Positions 16,635 to 24,566 of a stretch of 64,000 nt of DNA are shown here, piece after piece. The DNA is from Roseibium album (GTDB taxonomy: Bacteria; Pseudomonadota; Alphaproteobacteria; Rhizobiales; Stappiaceae), in the NCBI GenBank assembly GCA_001404055.1, contig CXTY01000014.1, positions 663,824 through 727,823 of the forward strand, read 5' to 3'. The notes beneath the pieces are model-generated. The model saw only the letters and a program-made list of their open reading frames with translations. It was not told the origin of the DNA and ran no database searches. The translations under genes were made by a program, and so were the position numbers. Positions within the stretch are counted from its first letter, which is position 1. Each line of letters starts with the position of its first letter.

Positions 16635-18124
16635 TGCTTATCTGGTTTCTACCCGTCTTTCTCGTTTTCCTGATGATCGGCCTACCGGTGTTTTTTGGTC
16701 TGCTGGCTGCTCCCGGTATCCTGCTTTGGCTCAACGGTCAGCAAAGCGATATCACGCTGCTCTATCGTAACGTCTACAACGGTATGGACAGTTTTCCTCT
16801 GATGGCGATTCCGTTCTTCATGCTTGCTGGCGAGCTGATGAACAAGGGCGGCATCACGATGCGGCTTGTGGAGTTTTCCCAGGCGCTGATGGGGCACCTG
16901 CGTGGCGGTCTTGCCCATGTGAACATTCTGTCTTCCATGCTGTTTGCAGGGCTTTCAGGGTCAGCAGTTGCCGATACCTCGGCGCTTGGTTCCATGCTGA
17001 TCCCGGCCATGGAAAAACAAGGATACACACGCCGTTTTGCAGCTGCGATCACGGCCGCCAGCTCTGTCATTGGCCCGATCATCCCGCCTTCCGGCATCAT
17101 GATCATCTACGCCTATGTCATGGGCGAGAGCGTTGCAGCCCTGTTCCTTGCCGGCATTGTGCCAGGTGTCATGGTTGGTGTCGGTCTGATGCTGATGGTC
17201 CGTTTCATGGCGGACAAATATGACCTGCCGAAGGCTCAGAGGATCGTGAATCCGGGCCAGACAATGGCACCGGTGGAATACTGGTTCTCGTTTGTGTTGT
17301 TGCGCATCAATCTGGCGTTTGTTCTCATTGCGCTGGCTTTTGGCATTGCCAAACAAATTTCGTTGGACCTCACAGGTGCCACCAGCGCAATCCTGTTTCT
17401 TGTGCTCCTTGGAATATCCCATTTCATCTTGATGGGCTTGCGGAGCTCGGTTTCAGATGACTTTCGAATGGTCTGCAAGAAGGCTGTTGCCCCCCTTCAG
17501 ACACCGATAATCATTCTTGGGGGCATTCTGATTGGTGTTTTCACACCAACAGAAGCCGCCGCCGTTGCTGTCGCCTACGCTCTGATCATCGGTTTCTTCG
17601 TCTTGCACTCAATCAAGATGAAGGAAATCCCGGGAATCCTGAACCGGGCAGGCATCACCTCAGCTGTGGTTCTGCTGCTCGTTGGCGCTGCGATGGCCTT
17701 CAAGACAGTTGTCAGCCTCAGCCATGCCCCAGAAATCATGGCTGACTTTGTCTTGTCGCTGTCCGACAATCCCCTGATCCTGTTGTTCCTGATCAACATC
17801 CTCTTGTTCATCGTTGGCATGTTTCTGGATGCGGGACCGGCAATCATCATTTTGGGTCCGATCCTCGGCCCAATCTTCATCTCGATGGGTGTAGATCCCA
17901 TTCACTTCGCCATCATCATGAGCGTGAACCTGACAATCGGCCTGGCCACACCACCCATGGGGCTTGTGCTTTTCGTCGCGGCATCGGTTTCCGGGGAACG
18001 AGTTGAAACCATAGCCAAAGCGATTCTACCGTTTCTCGCGGTGGAAATAGCTGTGATCTTTTTGATCACTTACGTACCGGCAATTTCGATGACAATCCCT
18101 CGTCTAACCGGATTTGCCAATTGA
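16634..18124 (+). CDS. dctM: TRAP transporter large membrane subunit
   Basis: A 496-residue DctM-family permease with about a dozen hydrophobic helices. Typical blocks are FPLMAIPFFMLAGELMNKGGIT, the AGLSGSAVADTSALGSMLIPAM loop that lines the transport site, GPIIPPSGIMIIYA and FTPTEAAAVAVAYALI. The length is slightly above the common 430 because of an inserted stretch around residues 190-260. Start ATG overlaps the dctQ stop. Together with DctQ and the binding protein it forms a complete sodium-coupled importer. Confidence 0.9.
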   Translation: MLIWFLPVFLVFLMIGLPVFFGLLAAPGILLWLNGQQSDITLLYRNVYNGMDSFPLMAIPFFMLAGELMNKGGITMRLVEFSQALMGHLRGGLAHVNILSSMLFAGLSGSAVADTSALGSMLIPAMEKQGYTRRFAAAITAASSVIGPIIPPSGIMIIYAYVMGESVAALFLAGIVPGVMVGVGLMLMVRFMADKYDLPKAQRIVNPGQTMAPVEYWFSFVLLRINLAFVLIALAFGIAKQISLDLTGATSAILFLVLLGISHFILMGLRSSVSDDFRMVCKKAVAPLQTPIIILGGILIGVFTPTEAAAVAVAYALIIGFFVLHSIKMKEIPGILNRAGITSAVVLLLVGAAMAFKTVVSLSHAPEIMADFVLSLSDNPLILLFLINILLFIVGMFLDAGPAIIILGPILGPIFISMGVDPIHFAIIMSVNLTIGLATPPMGLVLFVAASVSGERVETIAKAILPFLAVEIAVIFLITYVPAISMTIPRLTGFAN

Positions 18125-18150
18125 TTTCGAGCTTTTAAGGGAGGTACCTA

Positions 18151-19209
18151 ATGCTCAAAACTGCACTGAAAACGCTCACTGTCGCGGCTATGCTTGCCGG
18201 GTCAGCATTGAGCGCGGCTGCCGCAGATTATACGTTGCGCGCAACCGCCAACTCCAACGAAAACGACGAGGACTATGATGGTCTTGTCGTATTCAAAAAC
18301 TTCGTTGAAGCAGCCTCAAACGGCGCAATCGAAGTTGAGCTCTTCATCGGTACGCAGCTCTGCTCCAACGGCGCTGAGTGTCTTCAGGGTGTTGCGGGTG
18401 GTGCCATCGACATCTACATCTCAACATCCGGCGGTGCGTCAGGCATCTTCCCGTATGTGCAGGTTCTTGATCTGCCTTACATGATGGCTGATGACCGGAT
18501 TGCAGAGCATGTTCTGTCCGGCGATTTTGTTCGCACCATGCGCAACATGGCGTTGGAAGACAGCCAGAACGCGATCCGTCTGATGACCGTAGGCAACACT
18601 GGCGGCTGGCGGAACTTTGCCAATACCAAACGTCGTGTGGCTAATCCGGCCGACATGGAAGGCTTGAAGATCCGAACAGTTGTTGCCGATCTTCCGCAGG
18701 AACTTGTGAAGGCACTTGGTGCGTCCCCGACCCCGATTCCGTGGCCGGAGCTGTTCACCTCGTTCCAGACAGGCGTTGTTGAAGGTTCCAAAAACGGCAT
18801 CACCGACATCATGGGCATGAAATTCCCGGATGCCGGCCTGCAGTATGTCACCCTCGACGGCCATGCCTACATGGGTGCCCTGTGGTGGATGAACAACGAG
18901 AAGTTCCTCGCCATGCCGGAAGACATGCGCCGCGTTGTTGTTGATGGCTTCTACGCTCTGCAGCAGGCGACGTTCGCCTCTCCAAAGCGCAAGTCCATCA
19001 AGGCATACGAAGACTTCGTTGCTGGTGGCGGCGATCTCTATGTGCCGACCCCGGAACAAAAAGCTGCCTTCAAAGAAGCAGCTGATCCGGTTTACAACTG
19101 GTTCAAGGAAAACGTGAACCGCGGCGGCGAGATTTTCGGAGCTCTCGAAGAAGCGGTCGCTGCAGCAGACACGTCCGTTAATGGAAGCCGTGCAGCCGAC
19201 CTGAATTAA
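18151..19209 (+). CDS. dctP: TRAP transporter periplasmic substrate-binding protein
   Basis: A 352-residue DctP-family binding protein with a Sec signal peptide (cleavage after SAAAA). Mature sequence shows YTLRATANSNENDEDYDGLVVFKNFVE, the GLKIRTVVADLPQELVKALGASPTPIPWPELFTSFQTGVVEG core with its ligand-gripping Arg, and YVTLDGHAYMGALWWMN. The Arg in the KIRT strand usually pairs with a carboxylate, so an acidic ligand is expected, compatible with a sulfonated sugar or uronate. Ribosome site AAGGGAGG upstream. Last gene of the sulfosugar operon. Confidence 0.88.
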   Translation: MLKTALKTLTVAAMLAGSALSAAAADYTLRATANSNENDEDYDGLVVFKNFVEAASNGAIEVELFIGTQLCSNGAECLQGVAGGAIDIYISTSGGASGIFPYVQVLDLPYMMADDRIAEHVLSGDFVRTMRNMALEDSQNAIRLMTVGNTGGWRNFANTKRRVANPADMEGLKIRTVVADLPQELVKALGASPTPIPWPELFTSFQTGVVEGSKNGITDIMGMKFPDAGLQYVTLDGHAYMGALWWMNNEKFLAMPEDMRRVVVDGFYALQQATFASPKRKSIKAYEDFVAGGGDLYVPTPEQKAAFKEAADPVYNWFKENVNRGGEIFGALEEAVAAADTSVNGSRAADLN

Positions 19210-19227
19210 GGTCAAAGACTTACTGAC

Positions 19228-19253
19228 GTCACGCCCGGTTTTCCGGGCGTGAC
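19228..19253 (+). terminator. Hairpin terminator after the sulfosugar operon
   Basis: GTCACGCCCGG and CCGGGCGTGAC form a perfect 11-base stem around TTTT, 18 bases past the dctP stop. There is no long U-tract after it, so termination may need Rho or the hairpin may protect the 3' end. Confidence 0.6.
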
Positions 19254-19270
19254 ACTATCAAGAAGCTACT

Positions 19271-19386
19271 TCGTCATCCCATGGCTTGACCATGGGATCC
19301 ATGCCTTTTCAGAGCCAATTGGCCAAGTCTTCAACTACGACAAGGCTATGGAATGGATTGCAGGGTCGAGCCCTGCAATGACGATC
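19271..19386. repeat. Mirrored REP-like element, copy 1
   Basis: Two hairpins with eight-base arms and five-base loops face each other: TCCCATGG-cttga-CCATGGGA at 19277-19297, and TTGCAGGG-tcgag-CCCTGCAA at 19358-19378. The outer ends CGTCAT and ATGACG are inverted copies, so the unit is a palindromic doublet of about 110 bases. The same layout recurs near 24093-24194, and looser variants near 27997 and 50416. Confidence 0.65.
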
Positions 19387-19469
19387 AAGTTGAAACAACA
19401 ATGGGCTCTCATCCGCTCAGTGCTCTTAACTCAGAGCCCTGAGCAGATCAGAACCCCGATCCGGTAAAA

Positions 19470-19952
19470 TCACCGAAACGGATACATCCAGACCTTGTAG
19501 TCGTCGACCAGAATATGCGCCTTATCAATCTCCTGCTTGGTCATCTTCTTGACCACCTCTTCCAGAGAGATCGCGGCATCGGGATCTCCTCCGATGGCAG
19601 AGAGCGTGTACCACATGTACGCGCGCACCAGATCGGGCGCGGGCATGCCACGTCCGACTTCGTAGTACCAACCGACACCCGACTGCGCTCCGGGATGACC
19701 CTTCATCGAGCTGCGCAGATACCATTCAAACGCCCGCTGGTCGTCGCGCTCGACACCAAGACCCATGGCATACATGACACCGATCAGTTCTTCGGCATCG
19801 GCATTTCCGGATCGCGCGGCCGGCCAAAGTTCCTTCATCGCCTGTTCAAACTGACCTGCTTCCATCATGTCGCGCGCTTCTTCAATCTCGGCAAGAGCGG
19901 GCGTGCTCAAAAGCGTAAAGGCCAGCAAAGCGGCTTTCAGGGTCTTTGTCAT
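19470..19952 (-). CDS. Periplasmic Sel1-repeat protein
   Basis: A 160-residue exported protein with a signal peptide (cleavage after PALA). The rest consists of Sel1-like repeats, alpha-helical pairs such as AEELIGVMYAMGLGVERDDQ and AQSGVGWYYEVGRG, followed by AYMWYTLSAIGG. Sel1 repeats mediate protein binding in envelope complexes. Its ATG at 19950-19952 abuts the likely signal-peptide coding start of the cytochrome c peroxidase gene on the other strand, so the two genes overlap or nearly touch head to head. Role unknown. Confidence 0.8.
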   Translation of the reverse strand: MTKTLKAALLAFTLLSTPALAEIEEARDMMEAGQFEQAMKELWPAARSGNADAEELIGVMYAMGLGVERDDQRAFEWYLRSSMKGHPGAQSGVGWYYEVGRGMPAPDLVRAYMWYTLSAIGGDPDAAISLEEVVKKMTKQEIDKAHILVDDYKVWMYPFR

Positions 19953-19970
19953 AAGCTCTGGTCAATCCCT

Positions 19971-21272
19971 CTGTTTCTTGTTCTTTCAGTGCCCGCTTTT
20001 GCGGCGGGTCTGCCTGCTCCGCTGACGAGCGACGATTTCATCGCTTTCGACCGGAAACAGGCCGCCCTCGGTCAGCTTTTATTTTACGACAAGATCCTGT
20101 CCGGTAACAGCAATATCGCCTGCGCAACCTGCCATCATCCAAAGCTCGGAACAGGAGACCGTTTATCGCTTGGTATCGGTGAGGGCGGCGACGGTCTCGG
20201 ACAGGACCGAACCGCACTCGTTGAAACCAATCGGATCAAGAAACGGATTCCGCGAAACGCTCCAGGCCTTTGGAATCTTGGAGCAAAGAAGCTTCACACG
20301 CTGTTTCACGACGGCCGTCTTTCAATTGCCGACACCTATGACAATGGCTTCAACTCTCCGGCCGAAGAGTGGTTGCCGGAGGGACTGGATTCCCTGCTCG
20401 CCGCGCAAGCCATTTTTCCCGTTGTCGCGCAATTCGAGATGGCCGGAAACCCGAAGGAAAATGAAATTGCGGGCGCGGTTCATGACCGGATTGATGCGTC
20501 CTGGCCAATCCTCGCAAAGCGCGTTCGCGTGATCCCGGAATACGGCCAGAAGTTCGTGGAAGCCTTTGATCACATCGACGATCCTGAACAGGTAACGATT
20601 GCTGAAATAGCGAATGCACTGGCGGCATTCCAGGCAACCGAATGGCAAAGCTTCGACAGTCCCTTCGATCAGTATCTGGCCGGAAACAAAGCTGCATTGT
20701 CTCCGGACCAAAAGCGCGGACTGGATCTCTTTTTCGGCAAGGCAAACTGTTCCAGTTGTCATTCCGGCAGTTTGCTAAGTGATCAGAAATTCCATGCCAT
20801 CGGCCTGCCGCCTTTCGGCCCTGGTCGCACGAGACGCTTCGACCCGATGGTAAGGGATGTTGGCAGGATGGGTGAAAGCGACCAGTTGGAAGATGCCTAC
20901 CGCTTCCGCACCCCCATGCTGCGCAATGTGGAATTGACCGGTCCCTATGGTCACAATGGCGCCTATCCAACGTTGGAAGGCATTGTCCGCCATCATCTTG
21001 ACCCCGATGGCATGTTGGCAAATTGGTCACCCGAGACAGCAGATCTTCCCAATGCACCCTGGTTGGAAGCCATAGATTTTATTGTCTGGAACGATGACCG
21101 CGAAATGGCGAGACAGGCCCGTTTCAGGGATATTGAGCCCGTTTTTCTAAATGACGACGATGTCTCAAATCTGTTAGCGTTCCTGAAAGCACTTACCGGA
21201 ACTTCGTCGGTCTCCTCCCCGCCTTTCGGCATTCCCGCCAGGGTTCCCAGCGGATTGCCACTCGATCAATAA
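19971..21272 (+). CDS. Diheme cytochrome c peroxidase (MauG/CcpA family)
   Basis: A periplasmic diheme c-type cytochrome of about 430 residues. Heme motifs CATCH near the N-terminus and CSSCH in the second half are seen, as are GPYGHNGAYPTLEGIVRHH and the family opening GQLLFYDKILSGNSNIACATCHHP. The enzyme reduces hydrogen peroxide or, in MauG-like members, oxidises a protein partner. A hydrophobic export signal ending AFAAG precedes the mature part, but no ATG, GTG or TTG lies in front of it: the frame stays open back into the Sel1 gene. I give a CTG at 19971 as a provisional start; the true start or a frame error near 19950 is unresolved. Confidence 0.78.
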   Translation: MFLVLSVPAFAAGLPAPLTSDDFIAFDRKQAALGQLLFYDKILSGNSNIACATCHHPKLGTGDRLSLGIGEGGDGLGQDRTALVETNRIKKRIPRNAPGLWNLGAKKLHTLFHDGRLSIADTYDNGFNSPAEEWLPEGLDSLLAAQAIFPVVAQFEMAGNPKENEIAGAVHDRIDASWPILAKRVRVIPEYGQKFVEAFDHIDDPEQVTIAEIANALAAFQATEWQSFDSPFDQYLAGNKAALSPDQKRGLDLFFGKANCSSCHSGSLLSDQKFHAIGLPPFGPGRTRRFDPMVRDVGRMGESDQLEDAYRFRTPMLRNVELTGPYGHNGAYPTLEGIVRHHLDPDGMLANWSPETADLPNAPWLEAIDFIVWNDDREMARQARFRDIEPVFLNDDDVSNLLAFLKALTGTSSVSSPPFGIPARVPSGLPLDQ

Positions 21273-21295
21273 CAAGCGAATAAACAAGGACAACA

Positions 21296-22291
21296 ATGGT
21301 TGAACCATTGAAGAACCGGGCGAACCAGCTGTTCCCGGGAATGATCATCGCCGGTCTGGTGGCTATCGCCGCCCAGTTTCTCAACGAACATTACGGTGCA
21401 CCTGCCATGTTGATGGCAATCCTGCTCGGCATGCCGCTCAATTTCCTCTCTGAGGAACAGCGTACCTCAGAAGGGATAGCCTTTTCGGCCAGAACGCTGC
21501 TCAGGGTCGGTGTGGCTCTTCTTGGCGTGCGCATCAGCGTGGAGATGGTTCAAGCACTTGGCCTGCCTTTCCTGGCACTTGTCGTTGCAGGTGTGCTGGC
21601 AACAATCGGATTTTCGCTTTTGATTGGCGGTTTCTTTGGGCGGGACCGTCTGTTTTCGCTTCTCTCGGGTGGTGCCGTTGCGATTTGCGGCGCGTCCGCT
21701 GCGATGGCAATCGGATCCATCCTTCCCAAACGCGATCACGCGGAACGAGACCTGGCCTTTACTGTCATCACCGTGACCGTCCTTTCCACCCTCGCCATGA
21801 TCGCCTACCCGATCCTGACCAGCACGCTGGGACTGTCCGTAGATGCCACCGGTGTTTTTCTCGGCGGTACAATTCATGATGTTGCTCAAGTGGTTGGTGC
21901 TGGTTTTTCCATCGACGAGGAAACCGGGGACTTGTCCACTCTGGTAAAGTTGATCCGTGTCACCCTGCTGGCACCTATCGTACTTGTCGCTGCCTTGTTT
22001 TTGCGAAGAGGCAACGAGCCTGGGACAGCACGCCCCCCCCTTATGCCGGCTTTCGTTGTTGCGTTTCTTATTCTCGCGGCCTGCAATTCGTTCGGGCTTA
22101 TCCCGGACGCGGTCAAGGATCTTGCCGGCCAGTTTTCTCGCTGGGCCCTTCTAGCCGCGATCGCCGCGGTCGGTATGAAAACCTCGATCCCCAAATTGCT
22201 CGAAGTCGGTGGTCCGGCGATCTGGATGGTGGTCACGCAGACTGCGTTTCTTGCACTGTTCGTTCTTGGCGGCATCTGGTTGATCGGGTAA
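21296..22291 (+). CDS. yeiH: YeiH-family putative sulfate/sulfite exporter
   Basis: A 331-residue integral membrane protein of the YeiH (conserved hypothetical 698) family with about ten helices. Conserved blocks are FSARTLLRVGVALLGVRIS, AICGASAAMAIGSILPKRD and TIHDVAQVVGAGFSI. Members are called putative sulfate exporters, mostly by homology and by co-occurrence with sulfur metabolism. It starts 23 bases after the cytochrome c peroxidase stop. Three genes downstream of a sulfonate desulfonation operon, a role in disposing of sulfite or sulfate is attractive but unproved. Confidence 0.8.
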   Translation: MVEPLKNRANQLFPGMIIAGLVAIAAQFLNEHYGAPAMLMAILLGMPLNFLSEEQRTSEGIAFSARTLLRVGVALLGVRISVEMVQALGLPFLALVVAGVLATIGFSLLIGGFFGRDRLFSLLSGGAVAICGASAAMAIGSILPKRDHAERDLAFTVITVTVLSTLAMIAYPILTSTLGLSVDATGVFLGGTIHDVAQVVGAGFSIDEETGDLSTLVKLIRVTLLAPIVLVAALFLRRGNEPGTARPPLMPAFVVAFLILAACNSFGLIPDAVKDLAGQFSRWALLAAIAAVGMKTSIPKLLEVGGPAIWMVVTQTAFLALFVLGGIWLIG

Positions 22292-22341
22292 TGCACCAGA
22301 CTTTTCAGAAACACCCTCACGCTCTATGTTGAAGTTATAGT

Positions 22342-22367
22342 CCCCGGCCCTTTTCCAAGGGGCGGGG
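22342..22367 (+). terminator. Terminator after yeiH
   Basis: CCCCGGCCC pairs with GGGGCGGGG with one mismatch around TTTTCCAA, followed by CTTTTCTTG. It ends the cytochrome peroxidase and yeiH transcript. Confidence 0.6.
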
Positions 22368-22491
22368 CTTTTCTTGATCTCACGAGTGTGAAATATAGCT
22401 GCGATACACCTTAATGGTTCGTACCGCAGATTTGCGGCAGCGACTTGGCCAAGCCTTTGTCGCGACAGCCAGAAAATTCGAAAGCGTTTGG

Positions 22492-24018
22492 ATGAAAAGC
22501 TACATCACGACCCCGATCTACTACGTCAACGGTTCTCCGCATATCGGTCACGCTTTCACGTCTGTCATGGCCGATATCCTGAAACGCAACCGTCAGGCGC
22601 AGGGATACGAGTTGATGCTGTCCACCGGCGTGGATGAACATGGCCAGAAAAACCAGGAAGCTGCTGAAGATCTTGATATGTCCATTGAGGACTACCTGGA
22701 TATGCGCGGCAAGGAATTCCGGAACGTCTTCGACCGCCTGGATGTTGCCTATGACTATTTCGTTCGCACGAGCCGCGAAGGTCACAAGATGGCTGTTGCC
22801 GGGATGGAGCAATCCATCTTTGACAAGGACCTGATTGTCAAAAAGCAATACACCGGCACCTATTGCAAGGGCTGTGAGGAATTCAAGAAAGAAGTCGATC
22901 TGACCGACGACGGTCAATGTCCGCTGCACCCGACCATGAAAGTGGAGCAGACCGACGAGACCAACTACTTCCTCAAAATGGAACCGTTTCGCGAGCGACT
23001 CCTGAAGCACATTGCTGACAATCCTGATTTCGTTCAGCCCGATGCATTTCGCAATGAACTTAACAAGATGCTTTCTGAACCGCTGGATGACCTCTGTATT
23101 TCACGGCCAAAAGCCCGGGTAACGCTTGGTGTCGACCTTCCGTTCGATCAGGAATTCGTCACCTATGTCTGGTTTGATGCGCTTGCCAACTACCTGACCA
23201 ACATCGACTGGCCGAAGGAAGGTTATGAGGATTGGTGGTCGGAGTGCGAGCATCTGATCGGCAAGGACATTTTGAAGCCACATGGTGTCTATTGGCCCAT
23301 CATGCTGATGGCAGCTGGATTGCCTTTGCCCAAAAAACTGTCCGTACACAGTCATTGGGTTGGTGCTGGTGGCGTCAAAATGTCCAAATCAATCGGCAAC
23401 GTGGTCGACCCGATAGAAGTCATCGAGAAGCTTGGCGTCGATGCCCTGCGCTGGTACCTCGCCCGGCATATGCGTGCCGACAGTGACAGCCAGATTTCAG
23501 TCGAGCTGATCGCTCAGACTTACGAGAGTGAACTCAATAATAAGCTCGGTAATTTATTGTCGCGCGCGGCCAAGTTCGCCAAATCAAAGTTTGATGGAAA
23601 GCTGCCGGTTCCAGGTGTTCTGACAGAGGAAGACGAAGCCTTGCGTAGTGCAATCATGGAAGCAACTGCAGGTATGGGTGAATGGATGGACCTTGCTGAC
23701 ATCCCGGCTCGTATGCAATCGCTCTTCAACGTCATGATCGAAATGAACAACTACATTGACAAGCAGGCTCCATGGACCCTCATCAAGAGTGAAGAGACCA
23801 GGGAACGTAGTCAGACAGTTGTTTACGTTGGTTTGGATTGTCTGCGTATCGTTCTGGAAGCACTGCAGCAGGTGATACCTGTTTCTGCGACAAAGGCGCT
23901 TGCAACGATAAATGTGACCGAGGTCGCTTGCCCCTGGAAACCGGAACTGGACAAGCTGCCAAGCGGCAGCGAGTTGGGCGAAGTAGAGCCACTTTTTCCG
24001 CGGGTTCAACTCACGTAG
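22492..24018 (+). CDS. metG: Methionyl-tRNA synthetase, zinc-knuckle type (probable second copy)
   Basis: A 508-residue class I aminoacyl-tRNA synthetase that charges tRNA(Met). HIGH appears as PHIGHAF, the KMSKS loop as VKMSKSIGN, and the anticodon-binding helices follow (YESELNNKLGNLLSRAAKF). A connective-peptide zinc knuckle CKGC..CPLH is present. Known contrast: the usual alphaproteobacterial enzyme opens with an AISYPNG-type motif and lacks these cysteines, whereas this one opens ITTPIYYVNGSPHIGHA, as in Gram-positive and cyanobacterial enzymes. I infer a second, possibly transferred, MetRS. Start ATG 22492 fits the conserved N-terminus; the frame runs 26 codons further without merit. 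Confidence 0.9.
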   Translation: MKSYITTPIYYVNGSPHIGHAFTSVMADILKRNRQAQGYELMLSTGVDEHGQKNQEAAEDLDMSIEDYLDMRGKEFRNVFDRLDVAYDYFVRTSREGHKMAVAGMEQSIFDKDLIVKKQYTGTYCKGCEEFKKEVDLTDDGQCPLHPTMKVEQTDETNYFLKMEPFRERLLKHIADNPDFVQPDAFRNELNKMLSEPLDDLCISRPKARVTLGVDLPFDQEFVTYVWFDALANYLTNIDWPKEGYEDWWSECEHLIGKDILKPHGVYWPIMLMAAGLPLPKKLSVHSHWVGAGGVKMSKSIGNVVDPIEVIEKLGVDALRWYLARHMRADSDSQISVELIAQTYESELNNKLGNLLSRAAKFAKSKFDGKLPVPGVLTEEDEALRSAIMEATAGMGEWMDLADIPARMQSLFNVMIEMNNYIDKQAPWTLIKSEETRERSQTVVYVGLDCLRIVLEALQQVIPVSATKALATINVTEVACPWKPELDKLPSGSELGEVEPLFPRVQLT

Positions 24019-24038
24019 GTTTCAAGGACTAAATACGA

Positions 24039-24066
24039 AAGCGCCCTGAACAGGGCGCTTTTTTTT
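24039..24066 (+). terminator. Intrinsic terminator of metG
   Basis: AAGCGCCCTG and CAGGGCGCTT pair perfectly around two bases and run into a T8 tract. It is the strongest terminator in the window. Confidence 0.92.
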
Positions 24067-24086
24067 GAAGTCATAATTCCTCTCGC

Positions 24087-24195
24087 CTGTCATTGCCGGA
24101 CTTGATCCGGCAATCCATGCCGCTTCAGCTCTCCAAAGTCAGGGCTGAAAACGCGGTGGTGGAACGGCGTGGATCCCACGGTCAAGCCGTGGGAC
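24087..24195. repeat. Mirrored REP-like element, copy 2
   Basis: TTGCCGGA-cttga-TCCGGCAA at 24093-24113 and TCCCACGG-tcaag-CCGTGGGA at 24174-24194 form two hairpins in mirrored order, flanked by GTCAT and GACGAC and separated by about 60 bases. The loop sequence, arm length and the adjoining TCCATGC/GTGGATC are as in the copy at 19271. Confidence 0.65.
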
Positions 24196-24219
24196 GACTG
24201 CAATTTCTGCTGCACAACT

Positions 24220-24507
24220 TCAAGCAGCCAGAAACTCAAGCCTGCCATCCAATCGTGCAGGTGTGATTTCCAGGATTTCGGCGGTCACGACATTCTCAGC
24301 CACGAAGGGATCTTCCAGCACAAATGCCTCGAGCGCTTCCCGCGTCGTATCATGAGCAAAGATGCCACCGCCCATATTGGGTTGCAGGCTGCCGACCATC
24401 AAGAAGAGGCCCTGATCAAACCCGGCTTGAATCCATGCCTTGTGCCTGTCCATCAACTGCCCTGCCTGGGCCTTGTTGTCGGAAAACTTCAGTGTGACGA
24501 CAAACAT
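24220..24507 (-). CDS. YciI-like protein
   Basis: A 95-residue YciI-domain protein, a dimeric ferredoxin-like fold. The family pattern is visible in HKAWIQAGFDQGLFLMVGSLQP and FVLEDPFVAENVVTAEI, including the His/Asp pair thought to be catalytic. Reported members act as dehydrochlorinase-like or regulatory proteins; the role here is unknown. ATG 24507 has GGAG seven bases upstream, which favours it over ATG 24513. It follows a TetR regulator by 59 bases in the same transcript. Confidence 0.78.
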   Translation of the reverse strand: MFVVTLKFSDNKAQAGQLMDRHKAWIQAGFDQGLFLMVGSLQPNMGGGIFAHDTTREALEAFVLEDPFVAENVVTAEILEITPARLDGRLEFLAA

Positions 24508-24566
24508 TGTCATCTCCTTTGATTGGTGAACGAAATTGATTTCTCGGATCTGACTTGTCAGTGGAT

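Noticed and set aside
18439..19215. 258-codon minus-strand frame opposite dctP
   Set aside because: Antisense shadow of a recognised binding-protein gene, with no ribosome site.
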